Shown here: in pieces, positions 55,224 to 64,000 of the stretch | Numbering within the stretch: position 1 is the first letter of the stretch | Layout of the letters: every line of letters starts with the position of its first letter | NCBI GenBank assembly: GCA_013697705.1 | Contig: JACCWJ010000002.1 | Location: 62,001 to 126,000 of the forward strand | Reading direction: 5' to 3' | Source: Gammaproteobacteria bacterium | Lineage (GTDB): Bacteria; Pseudomonadota; Gammaproteobacteria; UBA6002 | DNA: 64,000 nucleotides | Translations under genes and position numbers: made by a program | The notes under the pieces: generated by a model | The model's input: only the letters and a program-made list of their open reading frames with translations | The model's database searches: none | What the model was told of the DNA's origin: nothing

Positions 55224-56387
55224 ATGTTGCAAGGATTAAATATACGCGGCGATGAAATATCAGAGCTGCTACGTCAAACAGTTCAAAATTTTGTGCGCGA
55301 CGAAATTGCGCCGATTGCGACTCAAGTGGATCATGAGAATTCTTTTCCGCGCGATCTTTGGCCTAAACTCGGAGAACTGGGGTTACTGGGAATCACTGTC
55401 GAAGAAGAATTTGGCGGTTCCCATATGGGTTATATGCAACATGTCATTGCGATGGAAGAAATTAGTCGGGGTTCAGCTGCCATTGGTTTGAGCTATGGCG
55501 CCCATTCCAATCTTTGCGTAAACCAAATTCGACGATTTGGCACACCTGAACAAAAACAACGTTATCTGCCAAGATTATGCACAGGGGAACATGTGGGTGC
55601 CCTCGCCATGAGTGAATCTGGATCGGGCTCTGATGTTGTTAGCATGCGGCTTAAGGCAGAGAAAAAAAATGGCGTGTACATTTTAAATGGCACCAAAATG
55701 TGGGTGACCAATGGTCCCGATGCTGACATCCTCATTGTATATGCTAAAACCGATCCGCACGCCGGATCTCATGGCATCACCGCTTTCATTATTGAAAAAG
55801 AATATTCTGGATTTTCCACCGCACAAAAACTTGATAAATTGGGTATGCGAGGATCCAATACCTGTGAATTAGTTTTTGAAGACTGCGAAGTACCAGAAGA
55901 AAATGTGTTAGGTACTTTAAATGGTGGCGTGCGGGTATTGATGAGCGGCCTAGATTATGAACGTGTAATTTTAGCAGGCGGCCCCCTGGGCATTATGCAA
56001 AGTTGCCTAGATGTTGTTATTCCATACGTTCAAGAACGAAAACAATTTGGCAAAGCGATTGGAGAGTTTCAATTGATCCAAGGAAAATTGGCCGATATGT
56101 ATAGCACGTTAAGTGCATGTCGCGCTTATGTATATGCTGTAGCAGATGCATGCGATCGCGGCACTATTTCGCGCCAAGATGCAGCGGGCGCTATCCTGTA
56201 TGCCGCAGAAAATGCCACACAAGTTGCACTCGAAGCCATTCAATGTCTTGGCGGCAATGGCTATATAAATGAATACCCTACTGGCCGATTTTTACGCGAT
56301 GCAAAATTATATGAGATAGGGGCAGGTACTTCAGAGATTCGTCGTGTTCTCATTGCACGAGAGTTGTTCAAAGAGTTTGAAAAGTAG
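55224..56387 (+). CDS. liuA: Isovaleryl-CoA dehydrogenase
   Basis: This 387-residue acyl-CoA dehydrogenase oxidises isovaleryl-CoA to 3-methylcrotonyl-CoA in leucine breakdown. Signatures are '[20 protein letters not shown]', '[19 protein letters not shown]', the catalytic Glu region '[18 protein letters not shown]', and '[20 protein letters not shown]' followed by '[16 protein letters not shown]'. It is first in a five-gene operon whose other members are MCC subunits and a hydratase. That context distinguishes it from other short-chain acyl-CoA dehydrogenases. Confidence 0.93.
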   Translation: MLQGLNIRGDEISELLRQTVQNFVRDEIAPIATQVDHENSFPRDLWPKLGELGLLGITVEEEFGGSHMGYMQHVIAMEEISRGSAAIGLSYGAHSNLCVNQIRRFGTPEQKQRYLPRLCTGEHVGALAMSESGSGSDVVSMRLKAEKKNGVYILNGTKMWVTNGPDADILIVYAKTDPHAGSHGITAFIIEKEYSGFSTAQKLDKLGMRGSNTCELVFEDCEVPEENVLGTLNGGVRVLMSGLDYERVILAGGPLGIMQSCLDVVIPYVQERKQFGKAIGEFQLIQGKLADMYSTLSACRAYVYAVADACDRGTISRQDAAGAILYAAENATQVALEAIQCLGGNGYINEYPTGRFLRDAKLYEIGAGTSEIRRVLIARELFKEFEK

Positions 56388-56398
56388 CGAGGAAATTC

Positions 56399-57580
56399 AT
56401 GACACAAGATATTTTTATTACCAGCGCAGTTCGCACCCCTATTGGGAATTTCCAAGGGTCATTAAAGGATCTCTCTGCAACTGATTTAGGTGCAATTGCG
56501 ATTAAGGGTGCAATTGAACGTTCACATCTGTCGCTGAATGATCCACAAATGGTAATTATGGGATGCGTTTTACCTGCAGGTTTAGGGCAAGCGCCTGCAA
56601 GACAAGCCGCACTAAAGGCTGGATTGCCCACCAGTGTTGATTGTACCACTATCAATAAAATGTGTGGCTCGGGAATGAAATCAATCATGTTAGGGTTTGA
56701 TATTTTAACAGCAGACTCTGCAGATATCATTATTGCAGGAGGGATGGAAAGCATGACCAATGCGCCCTACTTACTTCCAAAAGCACGTGCGGGGTATCGC
56801 TTAGGACATCAGCAAGTTATAGACCACATGTTTTTTGACGGTCTCGAAGATGCCTATGAAAAAAATACGTTAATGGGAGTATTTGCCGATAGATGTGCCG
56901 CAACCGAAAAATTTAGCCGTGAACAACAAGATAACTACGCCCTCACCTCTTTAAAAAGAGCATCGTTTGCGACTGAAAATAATATTTTTAAAGATGAAAT
57001 AGTGCCGGTTACCTTAAACACCGCAAAAGGTGAGTTAATCGTAGAAATTGACGATGGCTATTCCAGTGCCAAACCCGAGAAAATTCCTCTACTTCGTCCA
57101 GCCTTTTCTCCAGAAGGAACCGTCACTGCAGCCAACTCTAGTTCAATTTCCGATGGCGCCGCGGCGCTGACATTAATGCGCAGAGCCACTGCAGAAAAAA
57201 TGAACGTTCAACCTATCGCAAAAATATTGGCGCATGCGACGCATTCACAAGCACCGCATTTATTTACCACCGCACCTGTCTATGCGATTGAAAAATTATT
57301 GCATAAATTAAACTGGCAAGTAACTGAGGTAGACTTGTGGGAAATCAATGAAGCATTTGCCGTAGTTACCTTAAATGCAATAAAAGCATTAAACCTTCCC
57401 GAAGATAGAGTGAATATTCATGGCGGAGGTTGTGTACTGGGACACCCTATCGGCGCTTCAGGTGCTCGAATAGTAGTCACCTTGATTAACGCACTCAAAC
57501 ATCATAAATTAAAAAGAGGCGTCGCTGCATTGTGTATTGGCGGTGGAGAAGCTACTGCCATCGCCATTGAACTTATTTAA
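56399..57580 (+). CDS. Acetyl-CoA acetyltransferase (thiolase)
   Basis: This 393-residue thiolase has the acylated Cys in 'TTINKMCGSGMKSIMLGFD', the block 'IIAGGMESMTNAPYLLPKAR', the His in 'HGGGCVLGHPIGASGAR' and the second Cys in 'GVAALCIGGGEATAIAIE'. It probably cleaves acetoacetyl-CoA to two acetyl-CoA, the end of leucine catabolism. It lies 11 bp after liuA and 12 bp before liuB, well inside the operon. Synthesis in the reverse direction is possible. Confidence 0.93.
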   Translation: MTQDIFITSAVRTPIGNFQGSLKDLSATDLGAIAIKGAIERSHLSLNDPQMVIMGCVLPAGLGQAPARQAALKAGLPTSVDCTTINKMCGSGMKSIMLGFDILTADSADIIIAGGMESMTNAPYLLPKARAGYRLGHQQVIDHMFFDGLEDAYEKNTLMGVFADRCAATEKFSREQQDNYALTSLKRASFATENNIFKDEIVPVTLNTAKGELIVEIDDGYSSAKPEKIPLLRPAFSPEGTVTAANSSSISDGAAALTLMRRATAEKMNVQPIAKILAHATHSQAPHLFTTAPVYAIEKLLHKLNWQVTEVDLWEINEAFAVVTLNAIKALNLPEDRVNIHGGGCVLGHPIGASGARIVVTLINALKHHKLKRGVAALCIGGGEATAIAIELI

Positions 57581-57592
57581 TGAGAATAAACT

Positions 57593-59200
57593 ATGCCAAT
57601 AATTACTTCTTCCCTGAATACCAACAGTGACAATTTCCATGATAATACCCAAGCAATGTCAGAAATTGTGGATGAGCTTAAGACAATAATAGCCGACATC
57701 CAACAGGGGGGAGATGAAAAATCCAGACAAAGACATCTTGAACACGGCAAATTGTTACCCCGCGAACGAATTAATTACTTAATCGATAAAGGTTCGCCTT
57801 TTTTAGAATTCTCCCCATTAGCAGGATACGAATTATATGATGAAAAAGTGCCTGCAGGCAGCATCATTACCGGAATAGCGCAAGTGTCAGGACAAGAATG
57901 CATGATTGTCGCAAATGATGCTACGGTGAAAGGCGGCACTTATTACCCCATCACTGTCAAGAAGCATTTACGGGCCCAAGAAATTGCAGAACAAAATAAT
58001 TTACCCTGTATTTATCTAGTAGATTCAGGCGGAGCATTTTTGCCAAAGCAAGATGAAGTATTTCCTGATAAAGATCATTTTGGTCGCATCTTTTATAATC
58101 AAGCTAACATGTCAGCAAAAAACATTCCGCAGATTGCAGTGGTAATGGGTTCTTGCACTGCTGGGGGCGCGTATGTTCCTGCCATGGCGGATGAATCAGT
58201 AATGGTTAAAAATCAGGCCACCATTTTTCTGGGTGGACCTCCCCTTGTTCGCGCAGCAACGGGCGAAGTAGTCAGCGCAGAAGAATTAGGCGGAGCAGAT
58301 GTGCACTGCAGAATATCGGGCGTAGCAGATTATTTAGCTAACGATGATAAACATGCCCTCTCTATTGCAAGACAAATAGTGAGCAATTTGAATCGATCAA
58401 AAAAAATATCTCTCGACAGGGTTGAACCGAAAGAACCTCTCTACGATATCAAAGACTTATATGGGATTATTAATGTAGATCCACGCAAACCCTACGATAT
58501 AAAAGAGATTATTGCGCGCATTGTAGATGGATCCGAATTTGATGAATTCAAAGCCTTATTTGGACCTAGCTTAATTTGCGGCTTTGCACGAATTTATGGC
58601 TATTTGGTAGGCATCATTGCCAATAATGGAATTTTATTTACCGAATCTGCTCTAAAAGGCACTCATTTTATAGAGCTTTGCAATGAACGACAAATCCCCC
58701 TAGTCTTCTTGCAAAATATTACGGGTTTTATGGTGGGTAAAAACTATGAAGCACAAGGCATTGCAAAACATGGCGCAAAAATGGTTATGGCGGTAGCATG
58801 CGCTAGAGTGCCTAAGTTTACTGTTATCATTGGAGGCAGTTTTGGAGCAGGCAACTACGCTATGTGTGGTCGAGCCTATGAACCTCGTTTTTTATGGATG
58901 TGGCCAAATGCTCGCATTTCTGTAATGGGTGGGGAACAAGCTGCTCATGTATTATCTCAAGTCACTCAAGACAAAAAGCTTAGACAAAACCTCGCTTGGA
59001 GCGATGCAGAAAAACAAGCATCCATGGATAAAATTAGGTCGCAGTATGAAACTCAAGGAAACCCCTACTATGCCAGTGCAAGGTTGTGGGATGATGGAAT
59101 AATTGATCCGCTTGATACACGCAAAGTACTAGGCCTATCTATTTCGGCCTCATTAAATTCTCCTCTTCAAACTACTAAATACGGCATATTTAGAATGTAA
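57593..59200 (+). CDS. liuB: 3-methylcrotonyl-CoA carboxylase beta subunit (carboxyltransferase)
   Basis: This 535-residue carboxyltransferase moves carboxyl from biotin to 3-methylcrotonyl-CoA. It has '[20 protein letters not shown]' near the N-terminus, '[20 protein letters not shown]' (typical of MCC beta), '[20 protein letters not shown]' and '[20 protein letters not shown]'. The length matches the MCC beta family. It acts with the biotin subunit encoded at 60011. Confidence 0.95.
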   Translation: MPIITSSLNTNSDNFHDNTQAMSEIVDELKTIIADIQQGGDEKSRQRHLEHGKLLPRERINYLIDKGSPFLEFSPLAGYELYDEKVPAGSIITGIAQVSGQECMIVANDATVKGGTYYPITVKKHLRAQEIAEQNNLPCIYLVDSGGAFLPKQDEVFPDKDHFGRIFYNQANMSAKNIPQIAVVMGSCTAGGAYVPAMADESVMVKNQATIFLGGPPLVRAATGEVVSAEELGGADVHCRISGVADYLANDDKHALSIARQIVSNLNRSKKISLDRVEPKEPLYDIKDLYGIINVDPRKPYDIKEIIARIVDGSEFDEFKALFGPSLICGFARIYGYLVGIIANNGILFTESALKGTHFIELCNERQIPLVFLQNITGFMVGKNYEAQGIAKHGAKMVMAVACARVPKFTVIIGGSFGAGNYAMCGRAYEPRFLWMWPNARISVMGGEQAAHVLSQVTQDKKLRQNLAWSDAEKQASMDKIRSQYETQGNPYYASARLWDDGIIDPLDTRKVLGLSISASLNSPLQTTKYGIFRM

Positions 59201-59210
59201 CGGAAAAAAT

Positions 59211-60014
59211 ATGAATAACGACACTGTCCTTGTAGATTATTATCCTGGTGGCATAGGCATGATCACGCTAAATCGCCCCGATCGTCATAATGCTTTTGAT
59301 GACAAAATGATACTGCAATTAACTGCAGCATTATTGGATTTTAAAAAAGATAACAAAATTAAAATTGTTATCCTTTATGCAAGTGGTAAAAATTTTTCTG
59401 CCGGCGCTGATTTAGATTGGATGAAAAAAATGATCCAATATTCTGAAAAAGAAAATCTTGCAGATGCTATGCAGTTAGTAGAATTATTGAAAACATTATC
59501 TAATATGGAAAAAATCACAATTGCATTGGCAAAAGGAATTACCATGGGCGGTGGTGTAGGTTTATTAGCCTGTTGTGATATTGTAATTGCAGAAGAAGCA
59601 GCGCGTTTTTGTTTTTCCGAAACTAAATTAGGCTTAGTACCCGCTACCATTGCGCCTTATGTCATTCAAGCAATTGGTCCTCGCTTAGCAAAATATTATT
59701 TTTTAACCGCCAAAATTTTCACTGCTGTTGAAGCAAGAGACATAAAACTAGTGCATGACATTTGCAGTCAAGATGTTTTTTCGAATGGAATTAATCTAGC
59801 CAGGTCTTTGTTAAAAAACGGTCCACAATCTCTGCTTACTATAAAAAAATTGGTATCGCGTTTCAATTCTGTTGATGACGCTTTACTGAATGAAACAGCG
59901 CTTATTATTGCGCAAGTAAGAACCTCTGCTGAAGCTCAAGAAGGCTTAAGTGCTTTTCTTGAAAAACGTGACCCCGAATGGGCAAAGTCGAACGGGGGAG
60001 AATCAATCAAATGA
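59211..60014 (+). CDS. liuC: Methylglutaconyl-CoA hydratase (enoyl-CoA hydratase family)
   Basis: This 267-residue crotonase-fold enzyme has the oxyanion-hole segments 'LYASGKNFSAGADLDWMKKM' and 'AKGITMGGGVGLLACCDIVI'. The catalytic Glu is in 'FCFSETKLGLVPATIAPYV'. The 'GADLDWM' pattern is characteristic of methylglutaconyl-CoA hydratases. It lies between MCC beta and alpha genes, the standard liu order. It would produce HMG-CoA. Confidence 0.92.
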   Translation: MNNDTVLVDYYPGGIGMITLNRPDRHNAFDDKMILQLTAALLDFKKDNKIKIVILYASGKNFSAGADLDWMKKMIQYSEKENLADAMQLVELLKTLSNMEKITIALAKGITMGGGVGLLACCDIVIAEEAARFCFSETKLGLVPATIAPYVIQAIGPRLAKYYFLTAKIFTAVEARDIKLVHDICSQDVFSNGINLARSLLKNGPQSLLTIKKLVSRFNSVDDALLNETALIIAQVRTSAEAQEGLSAFLEKRDPEWAKSNGGESIK

Positions 60015-61990
60015 CACTATTTACAAAAATTTTAATTGCAAATCGTGGTGAAATTGCATGTCGCATAATGCGCACGGCAAACAAATTAGCCATTAAAACT
60101 GTTGCTGTATTTTCAGAACCTGATAGCGATGCACTGCATGTTAAAATGGCAGATGAAGCTTATCTCCTTGGTGGTCCTGCAAGTAAGGACAGCTATCTTA
60201 ATATTGACAAAATAATCGCTATAGCAAAAAAAACGAACGCACAAGCCATCCATCCGGGATATGGTTTTCTCTCAGAAAATAGTGCGTTTGCTAAAGCATG
60301 CGAGGACGCAAATATTGTTTTTATTGGCCCCCACTCTGCTGCTATCAATTTAATGGCAAACAAAAATATTGCCAAAGAAGTGATGAACCAGCATGGAGTG
60401 CCGACGCTTCCTGGTTATTATGATGATAACCAGTCACTTGAAGGTTTAAAAAATGCTGCCAGCGAAATGGGCTATCCTGTTTTGTTAAAAGCCGTCGCTG
60501 GAGGTGGCGGTAAGGGATTACGCCTGGTCGACAATATTGATGAATTTGAGCCTGCTTACCACGCCGTGCGAAGAGAAGCCAAGGCCTTTTTTAATGATGA
60601 AAAAGTGTTAATAGAGAAGTACTTAGCGAATGCAAGACATGTAGAAGTTCAAGTTCTTGCCGATAAGCACGGCACCGTTCAGACGCTCATGACACGTGAC
60701 TGTTCTATCCAGAGACGACATCAGAAAATTATAGAAGAAGCACCCGCGCCTAATATTTCGCCTGAATTAGAAGAAAAAATGTTAACGGCAGCGGTCACTG
60801 CTGCTAAGGCAATCCAATATACTAATGCGGGCACCATTGAGTTTTTACTACAAGATGATGCTTTTTATTTTATGGAGATGAATACTCGTCTTCAGGTAGA
60901 GCATCCTGTCACCGAGATGATATCTGGCATCGATATTGTAGAATGGCAGCTGCGCATCGCGGCAGGTGAGAAGTTATTTGCCACAGCAACTATCAAAGGG
61001 CATGCCATAGAAGCGCGTCTTAACGCTGAAGATCCGCAAAATAATTTCCTACCCTCCTCCGGTGCATTGCATTACTTTAAATTTCCCACTGATTTTTCGC
61101 AGCTTCGAATAGATAGTGGTTATGCACAAGGCGATATTGTTAATATCTATTATGATTCATTATTGGCTAAATTAATTGTATGGAGCGAAAATAGAAAATT
61201 AGCGATTAGATATTTACAGGCTGTTTTAGATGACACCTTTATTTTTGGTATAAAAACTAATATCCCATTACTGAAAAATATATTCAAAAATAAAAAATTC
61301 ATTGAGTCGAATTTTAATACGCAATTTTTGCAACAAGAAGACTTCAGTCTACAGTCAACGATTCCTTCCGAAGTCGTTGCCATAGCGAGCTTATTTTTAA
61401 TGCAGCACACAATTGAGCAAAACGTTACAAAAACTATGTCCAACGACAGCAATTCTCCCTGGAATATTCACAATGGCTGGCAGTTATATTTCCCCCCTTG
61501 TCTAACGTTTCATTTTGCAGATCACCTTACAGCAAGAGTTATTCAAGAAAAAAATAAATTCATCATACAGACTGATGACCAAAACCTTGAATGCAATCTA
61601 GTAAAGTTTTCTGCCATAACTGAGACGGTTTATGAACTCATAATGGTAGTAAGTGATCAGCTGTGGCAGGCTAAAATTTTTTGCCAAGGCGCTAAAATAG
61701 AAATTATTACCCAAGGTGAATACTATTTTCTAGCGCGGCAAGAAGCTACTATAGAAGAGGTAACTCATGAACATGAAGAACAACTATTGGCGCCTATGCC
61801 AGGAACAATTGTCGCGTTACTGGTAAATTCAGGACAAAAAGTAACTAAAGGTGACAAACTCATAGTCATAGAAGCCATGAAGATGGAGCATACTCTCTAC
61901 GCACCGCGAGATGGAATTGTAAAACAATGTTATTTCAAAATGGGTGATTTAATCAAGGAAGGCTCAGAGCTTATTGAGTTTGAAGCCTAA
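60011..61990 (+). CDS. liuD: 3-methylcrotonyl-CoA carboxylase alpha subunit (biotin carboxylase + BCCP)
   Basis: This biotin carboxylase has 659 residues from ATG 60011. The start is chosen for the GGGGGAGA about 9 bp upstream and the ATGA overlap with the liuC stop. The frame opens upstream without a ribosome-binding site. The carboxylase domain has 'ILIANRGEIACRIMRTA', the Gly-rich ATP loop 'LLKAVAGGGGKGLRLV' and 'FYFMEMNTRLQVEHPVTEM'. The C-terminal biotinyl domain has the modified lysine K624 in 'VIEAMKMEHTL'. It is the last gene of the operon, and its final 4 bp overlap the convergent unknown gene. Confidence 0.95.
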   Translation: MTLFTKILIANRGEIACRIMRTANKLAIKTVAVFSEPDSDALHVKMADEAYLLGGPASKDSYLNIDKIIAIAKKTNAQAIHPGYGFLSENSAFAKACEDANIVFIGPHSAAINLMANKNIAKEVMNQHGVPTLPGYYDDNQSLEGLKNAASEMGYPVLLKAVAGGGGKGLRLVDNIDEFEPAYHAVRREAKAFFNDEKVLIEKYLANARHVEVQVLADKHGTVQTLMTRDCSIQRRHQKIIEEAPAPNISPELEEKMLTAAVTAAKAIQYTNAGTIEFLLQDDAFYFMEMNTRLQVEHPVTEMISGIDIVEWQLRIAAGEKLFATATIKGHAIEARLNAEDPQNNFLPSSGALHYFKFPTDFSQLRIDSGYAQGDIVNIYYDSLLAKLIVWSENRKLAIRYLQAVLDDTFIFGIKTNIPLLKNIFKNKKFIESNFNTQFLQQEDFSLQSTIPSEVVAIASLFLMQHTIEQNVTKTMSNDSNSPWNIHNGWQLYFPPCLTFHFADHLTARVIQEKNKFIIQTDDQNLECNLVKFSAITETVYELIMVVSDQLWQAKIFCQGAKIEIITQGEYYFLARQEATIEEVTHEHEEQLLAPMPGTIVALLVNSGQKVTKGDKLIVIEAMKMEHTLYAPRDGIVKQCYFKMGDLIKEGSELIEFEA

Positions 61991-63543
61991 CATTTTCGGT
62001 ATTTCACCGTGGCTTCAGACTCAGTAGAATTCTGTGGAGACATATCCATTTTAAATGGAAAAAAGCCCAATTTTTCTTGCGCTTCTGTTCCTAAGCGCTC
62101 ACAAATTTCCTTCGCCATTATCCTGTTTAAACAAACAGTCAAATTAACACTGGGATTGGTTGGTGTTTCAAAAATTGCAAACTGTGCTCCTGGGAAAAGA
62201 TTGGGTAATTTTTTAAAAACTGTCGCCACCAAAGCGCAAACAAACTTAGCATCCGAAGTTAGCAAAGGTTCAATTGCTAAGTCTGAAATATATACTAGGC
62301 GTTTAGACTGAGGACATTCCCCTGTTGAATATGCAGTTGCTATAAGTGTGGCGACTATCTTCTTATTTTTATGGATAGTAAAAATTGCAACTTTTTCTGA
62401 ATCAATTTTGCGTTCGGTTGCTAAATAGCCATACTGTATTTGTTTTTCTTGTAATTCACCATCAGATAAATCCTGTTTCATATCTTCTAACATTTGCAGC
62501 TGAAATTGAGAAACTTCGAAACATCGTCCAGCGTTAGCAGATGATACACTGCCTTTTTTTTTCAATATCGAAAGCTGGTACTCTTCTTTTAAGAATGAGT
62601 TACCATTTTTTTCAACCATCACAAGGTCAGAGAATAAAAATCTATTATTTGATTCAATATTATTGGTATAGTTTCTCTTTGCTTTATTCAAGCTTGCGAT
62701 GATTTCTCGACTGTTTGCATTTTTTGGATCAGTCACAATAAAATATGTATGTTGTTCTGATTCCTGAGTTTCTATTATTTTATCCAACTTGGGATATATT
62801 GATTTGATATCTATAATTAGGGTTTCAAGGTAAACAAATGTAATTGAGTCCAATGAATTCCGGATAATCGTAAAATCAGTTTCCCTAACAACTTTAAAAG
62901 GTGATCTATTTTCAATAAAGGGTTTCATAGAGAATTTATCATAAATATCATTAGGTAGTGCATTCAAAGACTGGATAGAATAGAAAGTTGGATTCCGTTT
63001 CATGGTCCAAACACAAAGCGTCGATAAAGCGGGTGGCACATATTCTACGGGACGCATTATTAAATTTTTGAATTTTTCAGCATTGTAGCTCGATGGATTG
63101 GTAAAGAAGAATTCAGTAATTGAAGTGACAACCTCAGGATCAAACCGATTTAGGTCATTAATGAATGCGAGCACTTGATATAATTTGTCTCTTTGTAGAC
63201 AAGAAAATGCTATTTCGCTGTTATCTAGATTTTTTTTATCAAGGATTGATATTTTAGCTTGAACCAAAGCTTGAGTTAATTTCTCAATGACGGCGTCCTT
63301 AATAGATATCACCACATCTCGAAGTACAAGATCATTATTCACGTTTCTTAGTTCAACAATATAAAAACTTTCAACCCAGAGACATCTAGTATTTCTTAAA
63401 TTATTATTATTGAGGATGTTGTTGCCAAATTTAACACTTACTTGTCTAGTTTTCGGAGAGTTTTGGAAGTCACGATAGCTGTCATCTTTCCACATGTACG
63501 CATAATTAGGGGTATAGTCATAAATTTTAAACCAATTTGGCAC
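61987..63543 (-). CDS. Unknown 518-residue protein, candidate effector
   Basis: I do not recognise this protein. It has no signal peptide or membrane segment and no close resemblance to metabolic enzymes. The C-terminal third (about residues 370-490) runs 'KKIVATLIATAYSTGECPQS', 'RLVYISDLAIEPLLTSDAKF', 'CALVATVFKKLPNLFPGAQF', then 'NRIMAKEICERLGTEAQEKL'. This strand-strand-helix pattern resembles a GNAT acetyltransferase fold, but the acetyl-CoA loop is not convincing. Its promoter carries the best PmrA-like box of the window (63636-63668). It is convergent with liuD (4-bp overlap) and next to an insertion sequence. An effector role is inferred from regulation and lack of homology. Confidence 0.75.
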   Translation of the reverse strand: MPNWFKIYDYTPNYAYMWKDDSYRDFQNSPKTRQVSVKFGNNILNNNNLRNTRCLWVESFYIVELRNVNNDLVLRDVVISIKDAVIEKLTQALVQAKISILDKKNLDNSEIAFSCLQRDKLYQVLAFINDLNRFDPEVVTSITEFFFTNPSSYNAEKFKNLIMRPVEYVPPALSTLCVWTMKRNPTFYSIQSLNALPNDIYDKFSMKPFIENRSPFKVVRETDFTIIRNSLDSITFVYLETLIIDIKSIYPKLDKIIETQESEQHTYFIVTDPKNANSREIIASLNKAKRNYTNNIESNNRFLFSDLVMVEKNGNSFLKEEYQLSILKKKGSVSSANAGRCFEVSQFQLQMLEDMKQDLSDGELQEKQIQYGYLATERKIDSEKVAIFTIHKNKKIVATLIATAYSTGECPQSKRLVYISDLAIEPLLTSDAKFVCALVATVFKKLPNLFPGAQFAIFETPTNPSVNLTVCLNRIMAKEICERLGTEAQEKLGFFPFKMDMSPQNSTESEATVKYRKC

Positions 63544-63635
63544 TGTCTCGCCTCATTATAGGGTTTGGAATATTGCATTGTATTTACCAACCAGAGATAA
63601 CTAATATGGTTTTATTTCTGCAGGGAAAACCGCTC

Positions 63636-63668
63636 ATTTTACTCTTTAAATATTAAATAAATATTAAG
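63636..63668 (-). promoter_or_regulatory. PmrA-like box and -10 of the 518-residue unknown gene
   Basis: The minus strand has half-sites cTTAATATT and tTTAATATT spaced exactly 11 bp (TTAA at 63667-63664 and 63656-63653), then TAAAAT at 63641-63636. Both half-sites match the Legionella PmrA half-site cTTAATatT at eight or nine of nine positions. TTAA-N7-TTAA-N11-hexamer spacing equals that at 24144 and 26501. The gene starts about 90 bp downstream. Confidence 0.7.
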
Positions 63669-63695
63669 CGACATGCTCTAACAGCGATTTGCGAA

Positions 63696-63775
63696 TTGCC
63701 TCACAATTAATGTTACCGAAGGGTGTAAGAAAATAGGCTAAAAAGCATTCGTTGCCTCATATTTACTGTTACCGA
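63696..63775. repeat. Pair of 24-bp direct repeats at the insertion sequence left end
   Basis: 63696-63719 and 63752-63775 share TTGCCTCA at one end and TGTTACCGA at the other, with an AT-rich 7-bp middle that varies. They are 56 bp apart and lie just upstream of the transposase start. Such subterminal repeats are typical transposase-binding sites, although the exact terminus is not visible here. Confidence 0.6.
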
Positions 63776-63792
63776 GTAAGTAGGAGTCAACG

Positions 63793-64000
63793 ATGAAAAA
63801 GCGACCTAAGAAGCTGCACCCTATTGACCAGTTACAGCGAGTTTATATCTACTCGAAGCGCCGATCCCTCAAAACCCAGATTTTAGACAGGCTCTGCGAG
63901 GAGTATGGCTTACATCGAAAATCCGTTGTTAGAAGACTAAATCAGATAGATAAACCTAAAAAGCAACGTACTGGTCGAAAGACTAATTATGTGTCGGATG
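63793..64000 (+). mobile_element. 5' part of an integrase-type (DDE) transposase gene, cut by the window end
   Basis: The reading frame from ATG 63793 is open to the window end (69 codons). AGGAG lies 6 bp upstream. The product is strongly basic and contains a helix-turn-helix-like start: 'LKTQILDRLCEEYGLHRKSV' then 'VRRLNQIDKPKKQRTGRKTN'. The 'G-hHRKxxxRxLN ... GRK' pattern is that of integrase-catalytic-domain transposases of the ISNCY-like group. The catalytic region lies outside the window. Confidence 0.7.

Larger units (their letters stand above)
63544..63792. other. Intergenic region: effector promoter plus left end of an insertion sequence
   Basis: The 249 bp contain the leader and PmrA-like promoter of the minus-strand 518-residue gene (63636-63668). 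After that come the direct repeats of the insertion sequence end (63696-63775). The transposase ribosome-binding site is AGGAG at 63782-63786. Confidence 0.6.

Noticed and set aside
1-64000. CRISPR array, prophage or dot/icm secretion genes
   Set aside because: No regularly spaced direct repeats, phage structural genes or recognisable icm/dot genes were seen. The secretion system is inferred only from effector-like features.

Overview
The window is an AT-rich chromosomal stretch from a gammaproteobacterium. The gene repertoire points to a Legionellales-like intracellular bacterium, in the broad Legionella/Coxiella/Berkiella neighbourhood. The evidence is amino-acid-based carbon metabolism (giant NAD-glutamate dehydrogenase, valine and leucine catabolism), a PmrAB/QseBC-type two-component system, and several large or eukaryote-like proteins with no housekeeping role: LRR/transglutaminase-like/AAA+, F-box, and Sel1/TPR with an acidic tail. 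No rRNA, tRNA or CRISPR array was recognised, and the species cannot be fixed from the sequence.

Layout. 1-4.6 kb: surface-polysaccharide genes (tandem glycosyltransferase, methyltransferase, wecB) converging on a PAP2 phosphatase. 5.4-7.6 kb: response regulator and sensor kinase of the PmrAB type. 7.9-12.8 kb: NAD-glutamate dehydrogenase. 13.1-15.1 kb: a bufferin-like RiPP operon, made of a Cys-rich lipoprotein precursor, a DUF692/MNIO maturase and a DUF2063 partner, with a hairpin between precursor and maturase. 15.1-26.5 kb: accessory island with a 2998-residue LRR/transglutaminase-like/multi-AAA+ protein and a Sel1-repeat protein, separated by palindromic repeats. 26.7-35.4 kb: rmuC, yjbQ-like, tex, mmsAB, and a CBS/CGL-type reverse transsulfuration pair. 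35.5-39.8 kb: second accessory patch (hypothetical, F-box membrane protein, frameshifted epoxide-hydrolase-like gene, HDxxGH protein). 40.0-44.3 kb: Mla-type lipid ABC transporter operon with two lipoproteins and an EF-hand protein. 44.4-52.7 kb: YgjP-like metalloprotein, cyclophilin, AddB/AddA-like nuclease and helicase pair, 5'-nucleotidase. 52.8-54.1 kb: unknown protein. 54.2-62.0 kb: pyrD and a leucine-degradation (liu) operon. 62.0-64.0 kb: unknown 518-residue protein and the left end of an insertion sequence running off the window.

The most notable pattern is regulatory. Three unknown genes that look like secreted effectors (starts at 24114, 26454 and 63543, all minus strand) each carry an upstream element with identical geometry: TTAA-N7-TTAA-N11-TANNNT. 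The tandem 11-bp-spaced TTAA half-sites match the PmrA box known to control Dot/Icm effectors in Legionella and Coxiella, and a PmrAB-type pair is encoded at 5464-7586. Regulator and candidate effector regulon may therefore sit in one window. The other main candidates for something new are the 2998-residue protein itself and the bufferin-like system whose precursor is a lipoprotein.
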